Of a DNA stretch of 64,000 nucleotides, positions 1 to 10,458 are shown piece after piece. The DNA lies in contig NW_011887292.1 in the NCBI RefSeq assembly GCF_000151315.2, positions 1,095,534 through 1,159,533 on the forward strand. The letters are read 5' to 3'. A program made the translations under genes and the position numbers. This stretch comes from Capsaspora owczarzaki ATCC 30864. Its lineage: Eukaryota > Opisthokonta > Filasterea. Position 1 is the first letter of the stretch, and each line of letters opens with the position of its first letter. Below the pieces are notes generated by a model that was not told the origin of the DNA, did no database searches, and saw nothing but the letters and a program-made list of their open reading frames with translations.

Positions 1-462
1 GGCATCGACAGCAACGCCGATTGACGCAAAATTAATGGGTGGCTTGCGCGTGGCAAAGCCGGAATGCGTTGAGAACGTCCTGAAGACTGTTGTGGAGCTT
101 TCTTTGCCCAGGTTCAGTGTGTGTGTGTGTGCTCAAGAAACTTTCATAAACCAAACAACATCAAAATCAACAACTTCTCAACAATACTAGTATCAGCGAA
201 AGTTTGGTATTTGTTCGGTTTGTAATTTTCCAACGATACATTGCATTCACGCAACATCGACCATCAACGATACAGTAATATGCAAAAGCAGCAACAGAGA
301 GAACATCAGGAAGGGGAAGGGGCAGACAAATCAACAAAGTGAGTGGAGATACCAGCACCAGAACAAAACGCTACATCGAGAAGTGCCCCAAGAAATGGAC
401 CAAACCCAACTTTGCGTGGAAATGGCGAAAGAAAGCAGAATTTCAAAAAATCAACCTGGTAC
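1..462. other. Window edge and region 3' of maspardin; no firm gene
   Basis: Positions 2 to about 110 read openly on the plus strand and contain the segment LMGGLRVAKPECVENVLKT, which could be the end of an exon of a gene lying upstream of the window. It runs into a short GT repeat near 119-132 and then a stop, so it may equally be chance. The rest (about 160-462) is AT-richer, has no convincing exon on either strand and probably holds the 3' UTR of the maspardin gene, which ends at 463. Confidence 0.3.
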
Positions 463-1873
463 TCAAATCAAAATGCTCGACGAGCTGGAGCTGTTCACGT
501 CGACAATCTCATCGTCGCGGAAGAGGATTTCGGCTGCGCTGGCTTTCGCCTTGCCTTTCAGCGCAGGCTTGGGAGCGGTGATTGCCGGAGCCGCAGAGGC
601 GGCAGTGGTGGGCTTGCCCTTGGCGGAGCTGCGGCTGCTTGACTGCGAGGCGCTACTACTGCTGCTGCCGCTGCTGCTGCTGCTGTCGGTGGTGGTGGTG
701 GTGTCGGTGGTGGTAGTGGTGGTGGCGGGAAGGTCTGCAGAACTGCCATTCTTCTTGGAAGAAGAACTGCTCGATGTTGCCGCCGCCGCTGCAGCTGCAT
801 TATTCAATGTTTGAACCAGCGTGTTTGCGCAAGGGTCGACGTCCGTCCCGGTAAATTGCCGCAAATGCACCTGAGCCGGACGACAAAAAAAACAAAGAAA
901 TAGTTAGTACTTTACAAATCAAACCCCCAGAAAAGCGATTCGCTGATCCATGCCAAACGTACTTGAATGTACATGGTCACTTCTTCGGGGCGAGAAAGGT
1001 AAGGGAAGTTTCCTCCAGACTTGAGTTGGGCCAGCTTTGCGTGCGGATAGCACTTGTAGAGATCTTCTTTGACACGATTCGAAATGGCACACTCGTCAAA
1101 CACCTGGCGGAAGTTCAGTGTGTCAGAGAATGAGAAACGATTGGTTTTGCATCATGCGATCTAACATCCGCAACCAGCGAAGTGATGCTTACATCCATGA
1201 TTGTTACTGGAACGCGAGAGAGCTTTTGCGGCTCAACGTACGCCTCAAGGCAGTTGAGGGTCAATCGAGATGCGAGTTCGGCTTGCTTTAGTGACTCGAG
1301 CTGCAGTCAAACGACACAATTCCACCGTCAGAAAATGGCAGCACTCCAAAAGAAAAGAAAAACAAAAACCTCCATCAGGCGCCGGAAGATGATGGAATCG
1401 CAACACCCAAAGCACCACATTCCACACGAAAAAAAAAACAATAAGGCTTGGTGGTTACCCGTTCAACCATGAAATCGATCGAATCAGCGATACGCGGCTC
1501 AACGGAAGCCTCCGGGAAGTTTGACAGGAGCAGTCGTCGAAGCAAGAAGGCGGGAATCATCCAGTACGTGCCAGCGTACGGCATGTCGGTGAAAACGCTC
1601 GTGTCCGGAAAGCCGTTGCACAAGAAGAGCGACTGGACGCGCTCGGTCTTGTACATGTACTCGGCAAACTTTTGAGCCAAGAACGCGCCCAGCGATGCGC
1701 CAAACAGATGCACCTTGTTCAATCCCATCGCATCCAGCAGCTTTCGGAAGCCCTCGGCCCAGTTTGTGTGAGTCCAGTACGGCGGGTACTCGACCTGCAG
1801 ACGAGCAAAAAAGGGCACAAGGGCAGAAGAAGGGCAAAAGGGGGCGAAATGGGTGAGTTGAGAACGGCCTCTG

Positions 1874-1905
<32 letters not shown>

Positions 1906-2636
1906 AGACACAAGCACAGACGCAGGCACTCGAGCATGGTGGGAATAAGTGCGCGGCAAAGGCCACGGGTAGAGGAGAGATGGAGCGAGTGGGTGGACAG
2001 GAAGCCCGAACGTAGGAATGGAGCGTGGTGGGCGGAGCAGCCAGACGGCTTCCAAACAGCACAAAGGGGGGGGGGTTGCTTTTGTACGTACAGCAATCAC
2101 ACGGTAGCCTTGACTGCCCAGCGAGGCAATCTGGTTAAAGTAGACATCGGCAGTGCCTGACGCGGGAGGGAAGAAGATGAGCGGGCTGGCGACCGACCGC
2201 GGCCCATAGTCGTACAGGCGCCAGGCTTTGTCCTCGCCTTCGACCGTCTCGCCGACCACCTGTGCACAGACCAGACCAGACCAGACCAGACCAGGATTCC
2301 CCAAAGGCAAAGGTGAGCCACAAATCTCCCAGTTCAACGGGTCCCCGCCATCGAAATTTAAAATAAAAAAATAAAAAATCTTTTTAAAAAAAAAATTATC
2401 AAAGAGGAGCAATCACGAGCCAAGCCAACGTAGGGGCTGCTGATGCGTGGATTGACAAACGCCCGCCGCAGTGTGCCGATGAAAGGAGAGCCCGTCGATG
2501 GATAGAAGTGAGGGAGAAAGAGAGAGAGAGAGAGAGAACAACGAGAGAGCGAGAGAGCGAGGGAGCGAGTTACCGTCTTGAGAGCGACGCTGTTCCGGAA
2601 CGCAGCGTACTCTTTGGACTTTGAGATTTCCGCCAT
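463..2636 (-). CDS. SPG21: Maspardin (SPG21/ACP33), alpha/beta-hydrolase-fold protein
   Basis: Six exons: 2636-2574, 2259-2092, 1794-1459, 1300-1193, 1103-963 and 870-463, summing to 407 codons plus stop. The start [17 protein letters not shown] aligns with the human start MGEIKVSPDYNWFRGTV. Exon 2 has the family segment [20 protein letters not shown]. Exon 3 has the nucleophile elbow [20 protein letters not shown]. Exon 5 has [16 protein letters not shown]. Maspardin is a hydrolase-like protein without proven enzyme activity, linked to endosomal sorting in animals. After the conserved C-terminal segment YIQVHLRQF the protein continues for about 120 residues of Ala, Ser and Thr runs that the roughly 308-residue human protein lacks. 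Assignment is by recalled similarity and is strong. The low-complexity tail is read straight from the last exon and contains no frame break. Confidence 0.93.
1870..1905. repeat. (CT)n microsatellite in maspardin intron 2
   Basis: Near-pure CT dinucleotides inside the 2091-1795 intron of the minus-strand maspardin gene. Intron 1 of the same gene holds a GA-rich tract near 2516-2565. A longer GA tract lies at about 2727-2757, upstream of the start codon. Confidence 0.85.
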
Positions 2637-2719
2637 TTGTAAGTATGCTTCGAAACAAGAACAAAAGAAGAGTGAGAAAAGAAGAAGAATGAAAAGAAGA
2701 AAAAAAAAAAGGAAGAATG

Positions 2720-2760
<41 letters not shown>

Positions 2761-3103
2761 GGACGGATTTCATCGACATCCCCAAAGAATGCATCGCTCC
2801 TCTAGCGCGACATGCAGTGATTGATGGGTGCGCTCCAAAACCACATCGACACGGATCACCCCTATCACCGAAAAAGCCACTAAACGCCAGTGGGTTTCCC
2901 CCATTCAATTTCGAAAAGCGAGCCGGAAACCAGCCTTGATCGAAAGCGTTCAAGTCGTCTGTGTGTCAATCCAACCTTGAATTCTCTTAGCAATTCTCAG
3001 CTGCAACTTTGATGGACACACACACAACGCGAACCATCCATCGACACAACAAGGCAGTGAGTGGGCTGGCTTGGCAAGTTCAGTCTGCTTCTCTCGCTCC
3101 AAA
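2637..3103. other. Divergent intergenic region, maspardin / NDUFS4
   Basis: The two start codons face away from each other across 467 bp, so this should hold both promoters and 5' UTRs. It contains an A-rich block (about 2660-2710) followed by a GA repeat (about 2727-2757). I see no TATA box I would defend and no exon. Confidence 0.6.
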
Positions 3104-4224
3104 ATGCTCTCCATCCACGCTGTGCGATCGCTCGGCATCCGCGCCGCATCCACGAGCGCCACCGCCGCCGCCGCTGCGCTGACTGCCCCTGCATCCAAGG
3201 CGAGCCTTGAAGTTCACACCATCAGCGCGCCCGGCGCCGTGGCGACCGTCGACGCGAGCAAGACTGCTGCCGTCCACCGCCGTGCTTTCGAGACGACCAG
3301 CGCTCAAGCTCAAGCCAAGGTACCCCACCCTTGTCTCGCTTGGCCGTGAAGTGTGCTGTTCTGGATGATTTGGAAGGCTGTGCTGTGAGCGGGGCTGGGG
3401 ATGACGTCCTCGTTTGAACGGACAAGCGCAAAAAAAAAAAAAAAAAAAAAAAAAAAGTCGCGTTTCCATTGCACTCGCTCTCTCACTCGCTGCTGGGACC
3501 GCGCTCGGGGCAACACCGGGGCTCCCAGCTCCCAGGCGGTCTGAGCAGCTCTTTCGGGTCGTTTTTGGGATCTCCCGATGCTCCATTGCGCGACCGCCTT
3601 CGCTTGAGCTGCCCCTCATTTCTTTCCCTCTTTTTTTTTTTTTCTTCTTGTTTTCAACTCGTTGTTGAACGTCTCACAATCATTCTCTCACGCCATTGAT
3701 GCTCTGACTTGTTGCGTCAACCCTGACACATTCAGCCCAAGCCCCTGGATGTGACGACCGTGTCTGGCGTCCCTGCTGAGCACATCAACCGCAACGTGCG
3801 ACTCTACATCCCAGCACGCACCGCAATGCAATCCGGCACCAACGCCAGCCGCAAGTGGCGCCTGGATTTCGAGGTTCCTGGTAGGTGGACGTGCTTGTTT
3901 GAGGGTTTGCAAGCGTCTCTGGCCGGGGTTGGGTGTGTTGAAGGAGAAACAAGAACGTTTTTTGCGATTTTCGATCGTTGACACTTACTTACTGGTCCCC
4001 GCTTTGTAGAACGATGGGAAAACCCACTGATGGGCTGGGCATCGTCTGGCGATCCTCTGCAGGCCCTCGATCTCGAGTTTGACACACTCGAGGCAGCAAT
4101 TGCGTTTGCCGAGAAGAACGGCTGGGGTTATTCTGTTGATGAAAAGATTCCTCCAGTGCGTCGCATCAAGTCGTATGGTGCCAACTTTTCGTGGTCCAAG
4201 CGCACGCGAGTGTCCACCAAGTGA
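3104..4224 (+). CDS. NDUFS4: NADH dehydrogenase iron-sulfur protein 4 (complex I 18 kDa subunit)
   Basis: Three exons, 3104-3319, 3736-3880 and 4010-4224, give 191 residues. Exon 1 encodes an Arg/Ser/Ala-rich leader ([20 protein letters not shown]) typical of mitochondrial targeting. The conserved body begins in exon 2 with [20 protein letters not shown]. Exon 3 carries [28 protein letters not shown] and the hallmark C-terminus [17 protein letters not shown], almost identical to the animal protein. This accessory subunit sits in the N module of respiratory complex I on the matrix arm and is needed for stable assembly. Introns are T-rich, and intron 1 holds an A run of about 28. Identity is close to certain; the start rests on the only ATG in a sensible place ahead of the leader. 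Confidence 0.97.
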
Positions 4225-4740
4225 TTTGGACATGTTCAAGGGGGCGCGGCGTCTCGTCCTTTTTCTCAAACAATGCCAAGCAACTATTGGACACGACGGT
4301 TGTTTGTTGTTGTTGTTGTTGTTGTTTTCTTCTCGCCCAAATGGTCTTGCCAGCCTCGTTTCGTGATTCTCGGCTTGTGTTGGTGTGTCAATGATTGCTT
4401 GTGTGTCGACTTTTTTGAATGTCGTGTTATCTCTGTCAATGTGAATGTTTTCTTGCTCCAGCCCGCTTCCTGCAGCACGACTCCGAGCGGCCACCGCGGC
4501 ACAGCAATTTTTCGCTGCCTTTTTGTGCTTTTCCTTGTTTCTCTAGCAACGATCACGAACGCGGGCTATTCGATCGATCGGGCGGGGTTGGATCTACTTG
4601 GACAAAGTGAACTTGAACAACGGTTGCGATTTGCGCACCCACTAAAGCACTACTCACTTGCTGCTGCAATACCAAAATGATGCGATACCACCAGCACAAC
4701 ACGCTCACTCCACTATTATTATTTCCCATTCAATCCCACC
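4225..4740. other. Intergenic, NDUFS4 to endophilin
   Basis: Tandem plus-strand genes, so this should hold the NDUFS4 3' UTR and the endophilin promoter. A short (TTG)n tract is at about 4300-4325. No coding exon or RNA gene seen. Confidence 0.6.
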
Positions 4741-7055
4741 ATGGCCAAGTTCTTCAACAAAGTCAATCAAGTACGACGCTTCCACTATTTTTTTTTATCT
4801 GCTTTTTCGTTCGTTCGTGACGCGTTCGCGGCCCTTTTTCGCTCCAGCCGCGGTCGCGATTGCACCTGTGCTTTTTGCTACATGTTGATGAGTCGCGCGC
4901 TCTGCTCGACACCCCCGGTCGCAGCACATGATGAATGGTCGAAAGAGGAGGAGGAGTTTGGTGTAAAATCCAGCCGTCGTCAGCGTCGCTCTGCATGCGC
5001 CGAGCTCTTTCGCTGCTTACCCGCACACCCCGTTCGATCACCAGCTTGCATTGGGTGCCCGGTGTGCCTGCTTTTTTTGCTTTGCGAATGCGTCGACCGT
5101 TTCGAGCCGAGTGACGTTACTTTGAACCAGATCTCGCTTTTTCTTTTTTGTCTTTTTTTTTTTTTTTTTTTTTTACCGCTGACTTTTACTTTTGTCCCAC
5201 TGTTTTGCTGCTCTTGTCCTTTGCTTTGTGCTTTGTCTTGCTCTTGCTATGCAGGCCATCAGTGAGCGCGTGCTCTCCGCCGAGAAGACCGAGCTCGAGG
5301 AGGAATTCAAGTCGTACGAAAAGGTGAGCGTTTTTTCAAAAACGAAAAAAAAAAAAAAAAAAAAAAAACCGGCTTCAACAAAAAAATCGTCGCAGTTCTT
5401 TCATTTTTCGTCTGTTTCCATTGATCGAGTTCGTTCGACTTGCACATGCTTGTGATCTGTGCTCAGCCACTTGATCAGCAAAGATCGTGTTGAACTGTGC
5501 TATTTGGCTGTGGAACGCGGTGGCGACGCTTGGATGGAAGCTCGGCGGGCAACTGTGTGCGGTTTCGTTTTCGACTTTTTGGCATCGTCATCCATTCAGG
5601 AATTCGCATGGTTTTGGGTTTGGGTTTGGGGGGAATGTGACGTGATCGCTCGCGCTTTCGCAGTTTGTCCTGCTGTGAACGGCTGTCTTGTCAACGAGAG
5701 TAGTTGGCGCTGGTTGTGGTCGTGGTGGCGGTGATTTGATTTTTTTATCGTTCCCAACAAAACCTGCGCGTTCATCCCCCCCCCTCAGTGAAATCACTCT
5801 TGCCATGTGGAGCTCACACAACTCTCTGGTCTCCCTTTCACAGAAAACCGATGCCACTGAGGAAGCCATCACCAGCGCCATCAACAAGGCAGAACAATAC
5901 TTGCAGCCCAACCCGAGTGAGTTCTGTGCTCGTTTGGCTTTCTGCTCCTGAATCCTGTTTCTTGTTGTAGTGTCTGATGGATGAGCAGAGTACGACTCTT
6001 TTGTTTTGCTCACCAACCCCTCTTTTTTTCTTTTTGTCGTTCCGCACCTTCCCTTTTCCCCCATCCAGCTGCTCGTGCCAAGTTCAACGTGACTCAAAAG
6101 TTCAACAAGGCGACCAGCAAATACCCACAACCCGAGGGCGAGCTGGGTGACTCGATGATCAAGGGCGGCCGGGCTATCGGCGAGGATGCCAACTTTGGCC
6201 AGGCGCTTGTCATTGTCGGCGAGGCCGAGAAGCAGATTGCCGAGGCGCGCGATGCGCTGGACGCCGAGGTGCAGTCCAACTTTTTGATTCCGCTCAAGGA
6301 GTTCCTCAAGAAGGAGATTAAGGACGTGAATTTCCATCGCAAGAAGCTCGAGTCGCGCCGTCTTGATTTCGACTACAAGCGCCGTCGTGGCCACAAGGGT
6401 GGCCAACCCGACCCCAAGGCAGACGAGGAGCTGCGCATTGCCGAGCAAAAGTTCGAAGAGTCAAAGGAGCTCTCGTGGAATGGCATGCAGGCGATTCTCG
6501 AGAACGAGGCCGAGCAGGTCAGCCAGCTCAACGCATTCGTCCAAGCACAGCTCGCCTTCCACAACACGGCAGTCGATGTGTTGACTCAGCTCGCCCAGTC
6601 CCTTTCGGACGTTGTCCAGTCAGCCGCCTCGCGCCCCAAGTCAGAGCCCCGCTACGCTCGCACCGCTCCGGCCGAAGACACGTACGGCAGCTCGTCCTAT
6701 GGTGGCTCGTCCTCGTACGCTGCCCCCGCCAGCAGCGCGTCGTCTGGCAGCAAGGCCTACCGTGCACTGTTCGATTTCGAGGCTGAGAACCCCGGTGAAC
6801 TTACCTTCCGAGAGGGAGACACCATTTATGTTTCAGGGCGTCTGGATGAGAACTGGCTTGAAGGGTATGTAGCTGTAGCAGCATGCAGCGAGTGTCGTAG
6901 CTCATGTTGTTGCGCTTTTGGAGTTGTTCGCTTGTTAAGGTTGTTTTCTGACTGTTTTCTGTTGTTTTTTGGGTTGGTCGGTTTTCCTGCAACACAACAG
7001 CTCGTGCAATGGTCAATCTGGCATCTTCCCTGTGCAGTACATCGAGTACAACTAA
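4741..7055 (+). CDS. SH3GL: Endophilin-A-type N-BAR/SH3 protein
   Basis: Five exons, 4741-4770, 5255-5323, 5844-5916, 6069-6864 and 7001-7055, sum to 340 residues, close to animal endophilin A (about 350). The N-terminus MAKFFNKVNQ|AISERVLSAEKTE is the amphipathic helix 0 that inserts in membranes. The BAR domain follows to about residue 245 (KFNKATSKYPQPEGELGDSM, LKEFLKKEIKDVNFHRKKLE). A Ser/Gly/Ala-rich linker leads to a C-terminal SH3 domain (KAYRALFDFEAENPGELTF ... GIFPVQYIEYN). The SH3 is split by an intron after the ENWLEG segment. Endophilins bend membrane and recruit dynamin and synaptojanin in clathrin-mediated endocytosis. The first exon is only 30 bp, but all phases fit. Confidence 0.96.
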
Positions 7056-7509
7056 TGGACTACGACTTGGTGCTTGTGTGCAGTGCTTGTGTGCAGTGTC
7101 AAGGTGGTGTTGCTGGTTTTTTATGTTGCTTTTCTCTTCTTATTCTCTTTCAAAAAAAGTTCGAGCGATTGGAAGCAGCGCTGGCGTGTGTTTCTGCTGT
7201 GTTGCAGTGTGTTTCATCAAAGTACATGATGGTTGGATCGTTCATTGCAGCAAACGCAACAAGGGGGGAAAAAAAAAAAAAAAAAAAAAAACGGCATCAG
7301 ACCACACTTGGAGCGAATCAGACTACAAGGCAGTGCGGGCACTGGCACACTTTGCTGCAATCAACTCGAACACCGCCACGAAACGCCCGCACGACACAAT
7401 TCATCCTTTCTTCACCCCCTCGCACCATCTGTGATCCGTATGGAAAATGCCCAGCTTTAACGAGTATTACGAAGGTCTGGCTGGAAACGGTCTCAATCCT
7501 TTTTTGGCA
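7056..7509. other. Intergenic, endophilin to tRNA
   Basis: Endophilin 3' UTR and spacer. Contains an A run of about 21 near 7268-7290. No other feature supported. Confidence 0.6.
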
Positions 7510-7582
7510 ACTCGAATGGCGCAGTGGTTAGCGCGTCTGTTTTACACACAGAAGGTCGCAGGTTCAATCCCTGCTTCGAGTA
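7510..7582 (+). tRNA. tRNA-Val, anticodon UAC
   Basis: A full cloverleaf can be drawn. The acceptor stem ACTCGAA (7510-7516) pairs with TTCGAGT (7575-7581), with discriminator A at 7582. The D arm is GCGC/GCGC around AGTGGTTA. The anticodon stem TCTGT/ACAGA closes the loop TTTACAC, whose central triplet TAC reads GUA (valine). The T arm is GCAGG/CCTGC around TTCAATC. There is no intron. GGTTCAATCC serves as box B. A T run of 14 at 7586-7599 is a strong Pol III terminator. The gene sits between two protein genes on the same strand. Confidence 0.96.
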
Positions 7583-7585
7583 GCG

Positions 7586-7599
7586 TTTTTTTTTTTTTT
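7586..7599 (+). terminator. RNA polymerase III T-run terminator of tRNA-Val
   Basis: Fourteen consecutive T starting 4 nt after the tRNA 3' end. Confidence 0.85.
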
Positions 7600-7789
7600 C
7601 TTTTTTCATGCTCTCTGTCTCTCGCTCTCTGTTGTTCTCATCGGTTTTTGTTTTGCAGAACAACAGCAACAGCAACCCATCTCCTCTTCACCGGTTGTTG
7701 CCGTAAAGACCAAATCTCAGTCATATTTGATATTTCTTTGCACCTTCTCGATTGATACTCCCCCCCCTTCGTCCGACAGGCACTCAACA

Positions 7790-8671
7790 ATGAACACGGT
7801 CAGACAAATCCAGCGGGTCAACGAGCGAGAACTGCAGCGAGGACTCACGGCGAGCCAGTCATCGAGCGCGTCGTGGCACGACGAGTTTCGCGGATCGGCG
7901 TACGTGCATGTCGGCGGATTTCCGTACGAGCTCACGGAGGGCGACTTGCTGTGCGTCATGTCGCAGTACGGCGAGATTGTCGACATCAACCTGGTGCGCG
8001 ACAAGAAGACCAACAAGAGCCTGGGGTACTGCTTCATTGCGTACGAGGACCAGCGGAGCACGGTGCTCGCCGTGGACAACTTGAATGGCATCAAGATTGG
8101 CAACCGCACCATCCGCGTCGACCACGTCAAGGACTATCGGCTGACCAAGGACTTGCAGGAAGCAGAGCCGCTGCTGCCCGGCCAGACACCGCTGGAGGCC
8201 GCGATGCAAGCTGCTGCGAAGCGCGCTCCCAACGACTCGTCGTCGTCCAGTGCTGTTGTGCCTCCTTCTGCCTCCTCCTCCTCTGCTACGACATCAAACG
8301 ACAAACTGGATGATTATCGATCGCCAGCGCGCATCTCGTCCGACGACGACGGGACGCTGGACCGAAAAGAGCGCAAGCATCACAAGGAGCACAAGGAGCA
8401 CAAACACCACAAGCATCACAAGGAGCACAAGCATCACAAGCATCACAAGGAACACAGGGAACACAAGGAGCACAAGGAACACAGAGAGGACAGAGAACGC
8501 CGGCGGCACGATGACGATGACGATCGGTACTCGCGGGACGACAAGCGGATACGCCTTGCTGATGATGTTGATTCGAGCGCCAGCCGACCTGTTATTGGAG
8601 CATCCTCGGCGATTTCTGCGTCCGCAGCTGCTGTTGCAGCCATGTTTGCTGCAAGCGGCCGCGGCCGGTGA
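7790..8671 (+). CDS. RBMX2: RBMX2 / Ist3 (Snu17)-type spliceosomal RRM protein
   Basis: Single exon, 293 residues from the ATG at 7790. The reading frame is also open upstream, but the family begins at MNTVRQIQRVNERELQ, matching the human INELNEREVQ segment. The RRM spans about residues 38-116, with RNP2-like AYVHVGGFPYELTEGDL, the family block YGEIVDINLVRDKKTNKSLG, RNP1-like YCFIAYEDQRSTVLAVDNLN, and NRTIRVDHVKDYR. In yeast and animals this protein is part of the RES complex of the activated spliceosome. The C-terminal half is low complexity: Ser/Ala, then a His/Lys/Glu array (about 8370-8480), an RS/RD-rich stretch and a short Ala tail. The histidine array is longer than in animal RBMX2 as I recall it. 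Confidence 0.93.
   Translation: MNTVRQIQRVNERELQRGLTASQSSSASWHDEFRGSAYVHVGGFPYELTEGDLLCVMSQYGEIVDINLVRDKKTNKSLGYCFIAYEDQRSTVLAVDNLNGIKIGNRTIRVDHVKDYRLTKDLQEAEPLLPGQTPLEAAMQAAAKRAPNDSSSSSAVVPPSASSSSATTSNDKLDDYRSPARISSDDDGTLDRKERKHHKEHKEHKHHKHHKEHKHHKHHKEHREHKEHKEHREDRERRRHDDDDDRYSRDDKRIRLADDVDSSASRPVIGASSAISASAAAVAAMFAASGRGR
8367..8490 (+). repeat. Degenerate codon repeat encoding a His/Lys/Glu array
   Basis: Permutations of CAC/CAT, AAG and GAG triplets repeat within the RBMX2-like coding exon and encode HKEHKEHKHHKHHKEHKHHK and similar runs. They look like slippage-expanded triplets that kept the frame. Confidence 0.8.
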
Positions 8672-9026
8672 ACAATAATACAGTCTTTTCTTCTTGTCCA
8701 CTCTTCTTCGTCTCAGGGAGGCGCACCACACTGCATCAACCCTATTACTCATTACTACTGGGGATCAGAACACTGGCACTGACAAACTACATGATTGAGG
8801 GAAGGGTGGCTGTTGTGCTGGGGATTGGGGGTTTTTTTTTTTTTGTGGTTTATTTGTTTATACCGTTCTCTAACAAATACTTGACAGGTCCAGAAGACAA
8901 GCAGTTTTAGAAAGACAGAGAGGAAATGTGTGTGGGACGCAGCTAAGAAACATCAACGGGGAGAAAAAAAGAAAACAAAAAGAGCACTTTGTTCCTGTTT
9001 TTCCTTCCCGCCATCATGGTGCCATC
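8672..9026. other. Convergent 3' region, RBMX2-like / eL28
   Basis: Two 3' ends face each other across 355 bp. There is a T run near 8831-8845 and otherwise nothing recognisable. Confidence 0.6.
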
Positions 9027-9449
9027 TTAGTTCTTGGCAACCTTGCGGGAGCGGGCCTTCTTGACGCCAGCAGTCTTGCGGGTCTTTTGGGACTGGAAAA
9101 GAGCCGAGGTGAGGCGGAGAGCGTCGTGGGTGAGGTCGGCACGGTAGTTCTGGCCTTCGGTGAGGGCCTTGACGGTGGCGAGGGCAGCGCGCGAGCCCTT
9201 CTTGAGGGTGACCGAGCGGGTGGCCTTGGTGGGCTTGAAGGACTTCTTGTCGTTGCGGAGGGTGACAACAACGCCCTTGCCGTCAGCGGCAGCCTTGACG
9301 CCGACCGATCGCTTGTTGACGAGGCCGTTAGCCTTGAACGAGTTCTTGCCAGTCAGGTTGCCGGCCTCGGTCGAGAAGGTGACACCAGCCTTCTTGAGGA
9401 GGAAGGAGCTGTTGTTGCGGATAACCATCCACTGAACGTCGGACGACAT
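9027..9449 (-). CDS. RPL28: Large ribosomal subunit protein eL28
   Basis: Uninterrupted 140-residue frame. The start MSSDVQWMVIRNNSSFLLKK matches animal RPL28 ([20 protein letters not shown]). It also has NLTGKNSFKANGLVNKRSVG and the block AADGKGVVVTL, and a basic C-terminus (ARSRKVAKN). It is a cytosolic 60S subunit protein. Intronless coding is unusual for this window. The leader just upstream (9450-9620) is pyrimidine-rich on the coding strand, as expected for ribosomal protein genes, and a 5' UTR intron is possible. The G/C-rich codon choice suggests high expression. Confidence 0.97.
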   Translation of the reverse strand: MSSDVQWMVIRNNSSFLLKKAGVTFSTEAGNLTGKNSFKANGLVNKRSVGVKAAADGKGVVVTLRNDKKSFKPTKATRSVTLKKGSRAALATVKALTEGQNYRADLTHDALRLTSALFQSQKTRKTAGVKKARSRKVAKN

Positions 9450-10458
9450 GCTTGCTGCTGTTGGGCTGTGCAGGGAAAAGGGGAAAGAAAAAAATCAAAG
9501 AGTGAAAGCATGGTGAGCCAAAGCGAAAAAATAATAATATTAAAAAATAAAAATAAAAAGTCAATGGTTGCTCCAGCAAAAAAAAAAAAAAAAAAAAAAA
9601 AACTTTTGATCTCCTTCCTCTCGAGCACACGCGTCTACAACGAGTCCGTTTGAAGCGCGAAATCGGGTCGGTTGCATTGAGTGGCTGCACCATCAAGTTC
9701 TGGCAGCGGGCTGGAAGCTGGTGGATCCAACAGAGCAACCGAACGCACAAAGGAAGAAGAAGAAGAAGAAAAAAAAAAAAGAGAGATCTCGCGACCGCGT
9801 GCTCAAAGCAAACACAGACGATGGCTGTTTGGACGCTGGGGCCGATAGAGCCCCTCTCCAACTCCCAAAATCTGGTCCTATCCCCCAACAGTCGCAGTTT
9901 CGACAAGAGCGGCGGGTCGCTCGAGGCTGTCGCGGGCCAGGGAGAGCCGAACGAGCCCGTGTGGCGTGAAGACGGCCAAGCAGAAAAAAAAAATCTATTT
10001 TTTTTGTTCATTTCATTGTTGCTGAAGTGCGGATCCGCCGTTTGCCGTGGGCCAGAGCTGATGGTGGAGCAGCGACCGGGCTTTGTTGACGGTAGGCTGC
10101 TGCCTCGGCCGAGACGGTCGGACGTCAAGTCCTCACGCAAAGGGCAAAAAAGAAAGCGGAAACGAAAAAAAAAAAAAATCGATTTTCAACCGAAAAAAAA
10201 AAAAAAACCTTCGAAAAAAAAAAGCTTACAAAGAAGAGAGACCGAGCATCTAAAACGAGATCAGCATGGAAAACATTGGCATCTCGAGCATTGTGTGAAT
10301 AACGCGTCTCTCATCATCCATCAACAAGTTCGCTCTGATTTGTGTGAATTGTTTTTTTCCACCTCGTTTTTTGTGCTGCATCTTGTACCTTGTCTGAGCT
10401 GATCATTCTAACTTTTTTGTTTCTTTTTTTCTCTTTTTTTCTATTGTAATCTCTCAAC
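9450..10458. other. Divergent intergenic region, eL28 / NAGLU
   Basis: 1,009 bp between two start codons, with several A/T homopolymers (9580-9602, 9770-9780, 10164-10177, 10193-10206). Some stretches read openly on both strands but show no family resemblance and have simple composition. It probably holds both promoters and a 5' UTR intron of eL28. Confidence 0.5.

Noticed and set aside
6900-7531. Continuation of the endophilin frame past the SEGR-like exon end to 7531
   Set aside because: The frame runs through an intron. The SH3 domain is completed only by splicing 6864 to 7001, which gives the conserved GIFPVQYIEYN ending.
7510-7582. tRNA pseudogene or tRNA-like SINE head
   Set aside because: All four stems pair fully, the loop is canonical and a proper T-run terminator follows; it looks like a functional tRNA gene.
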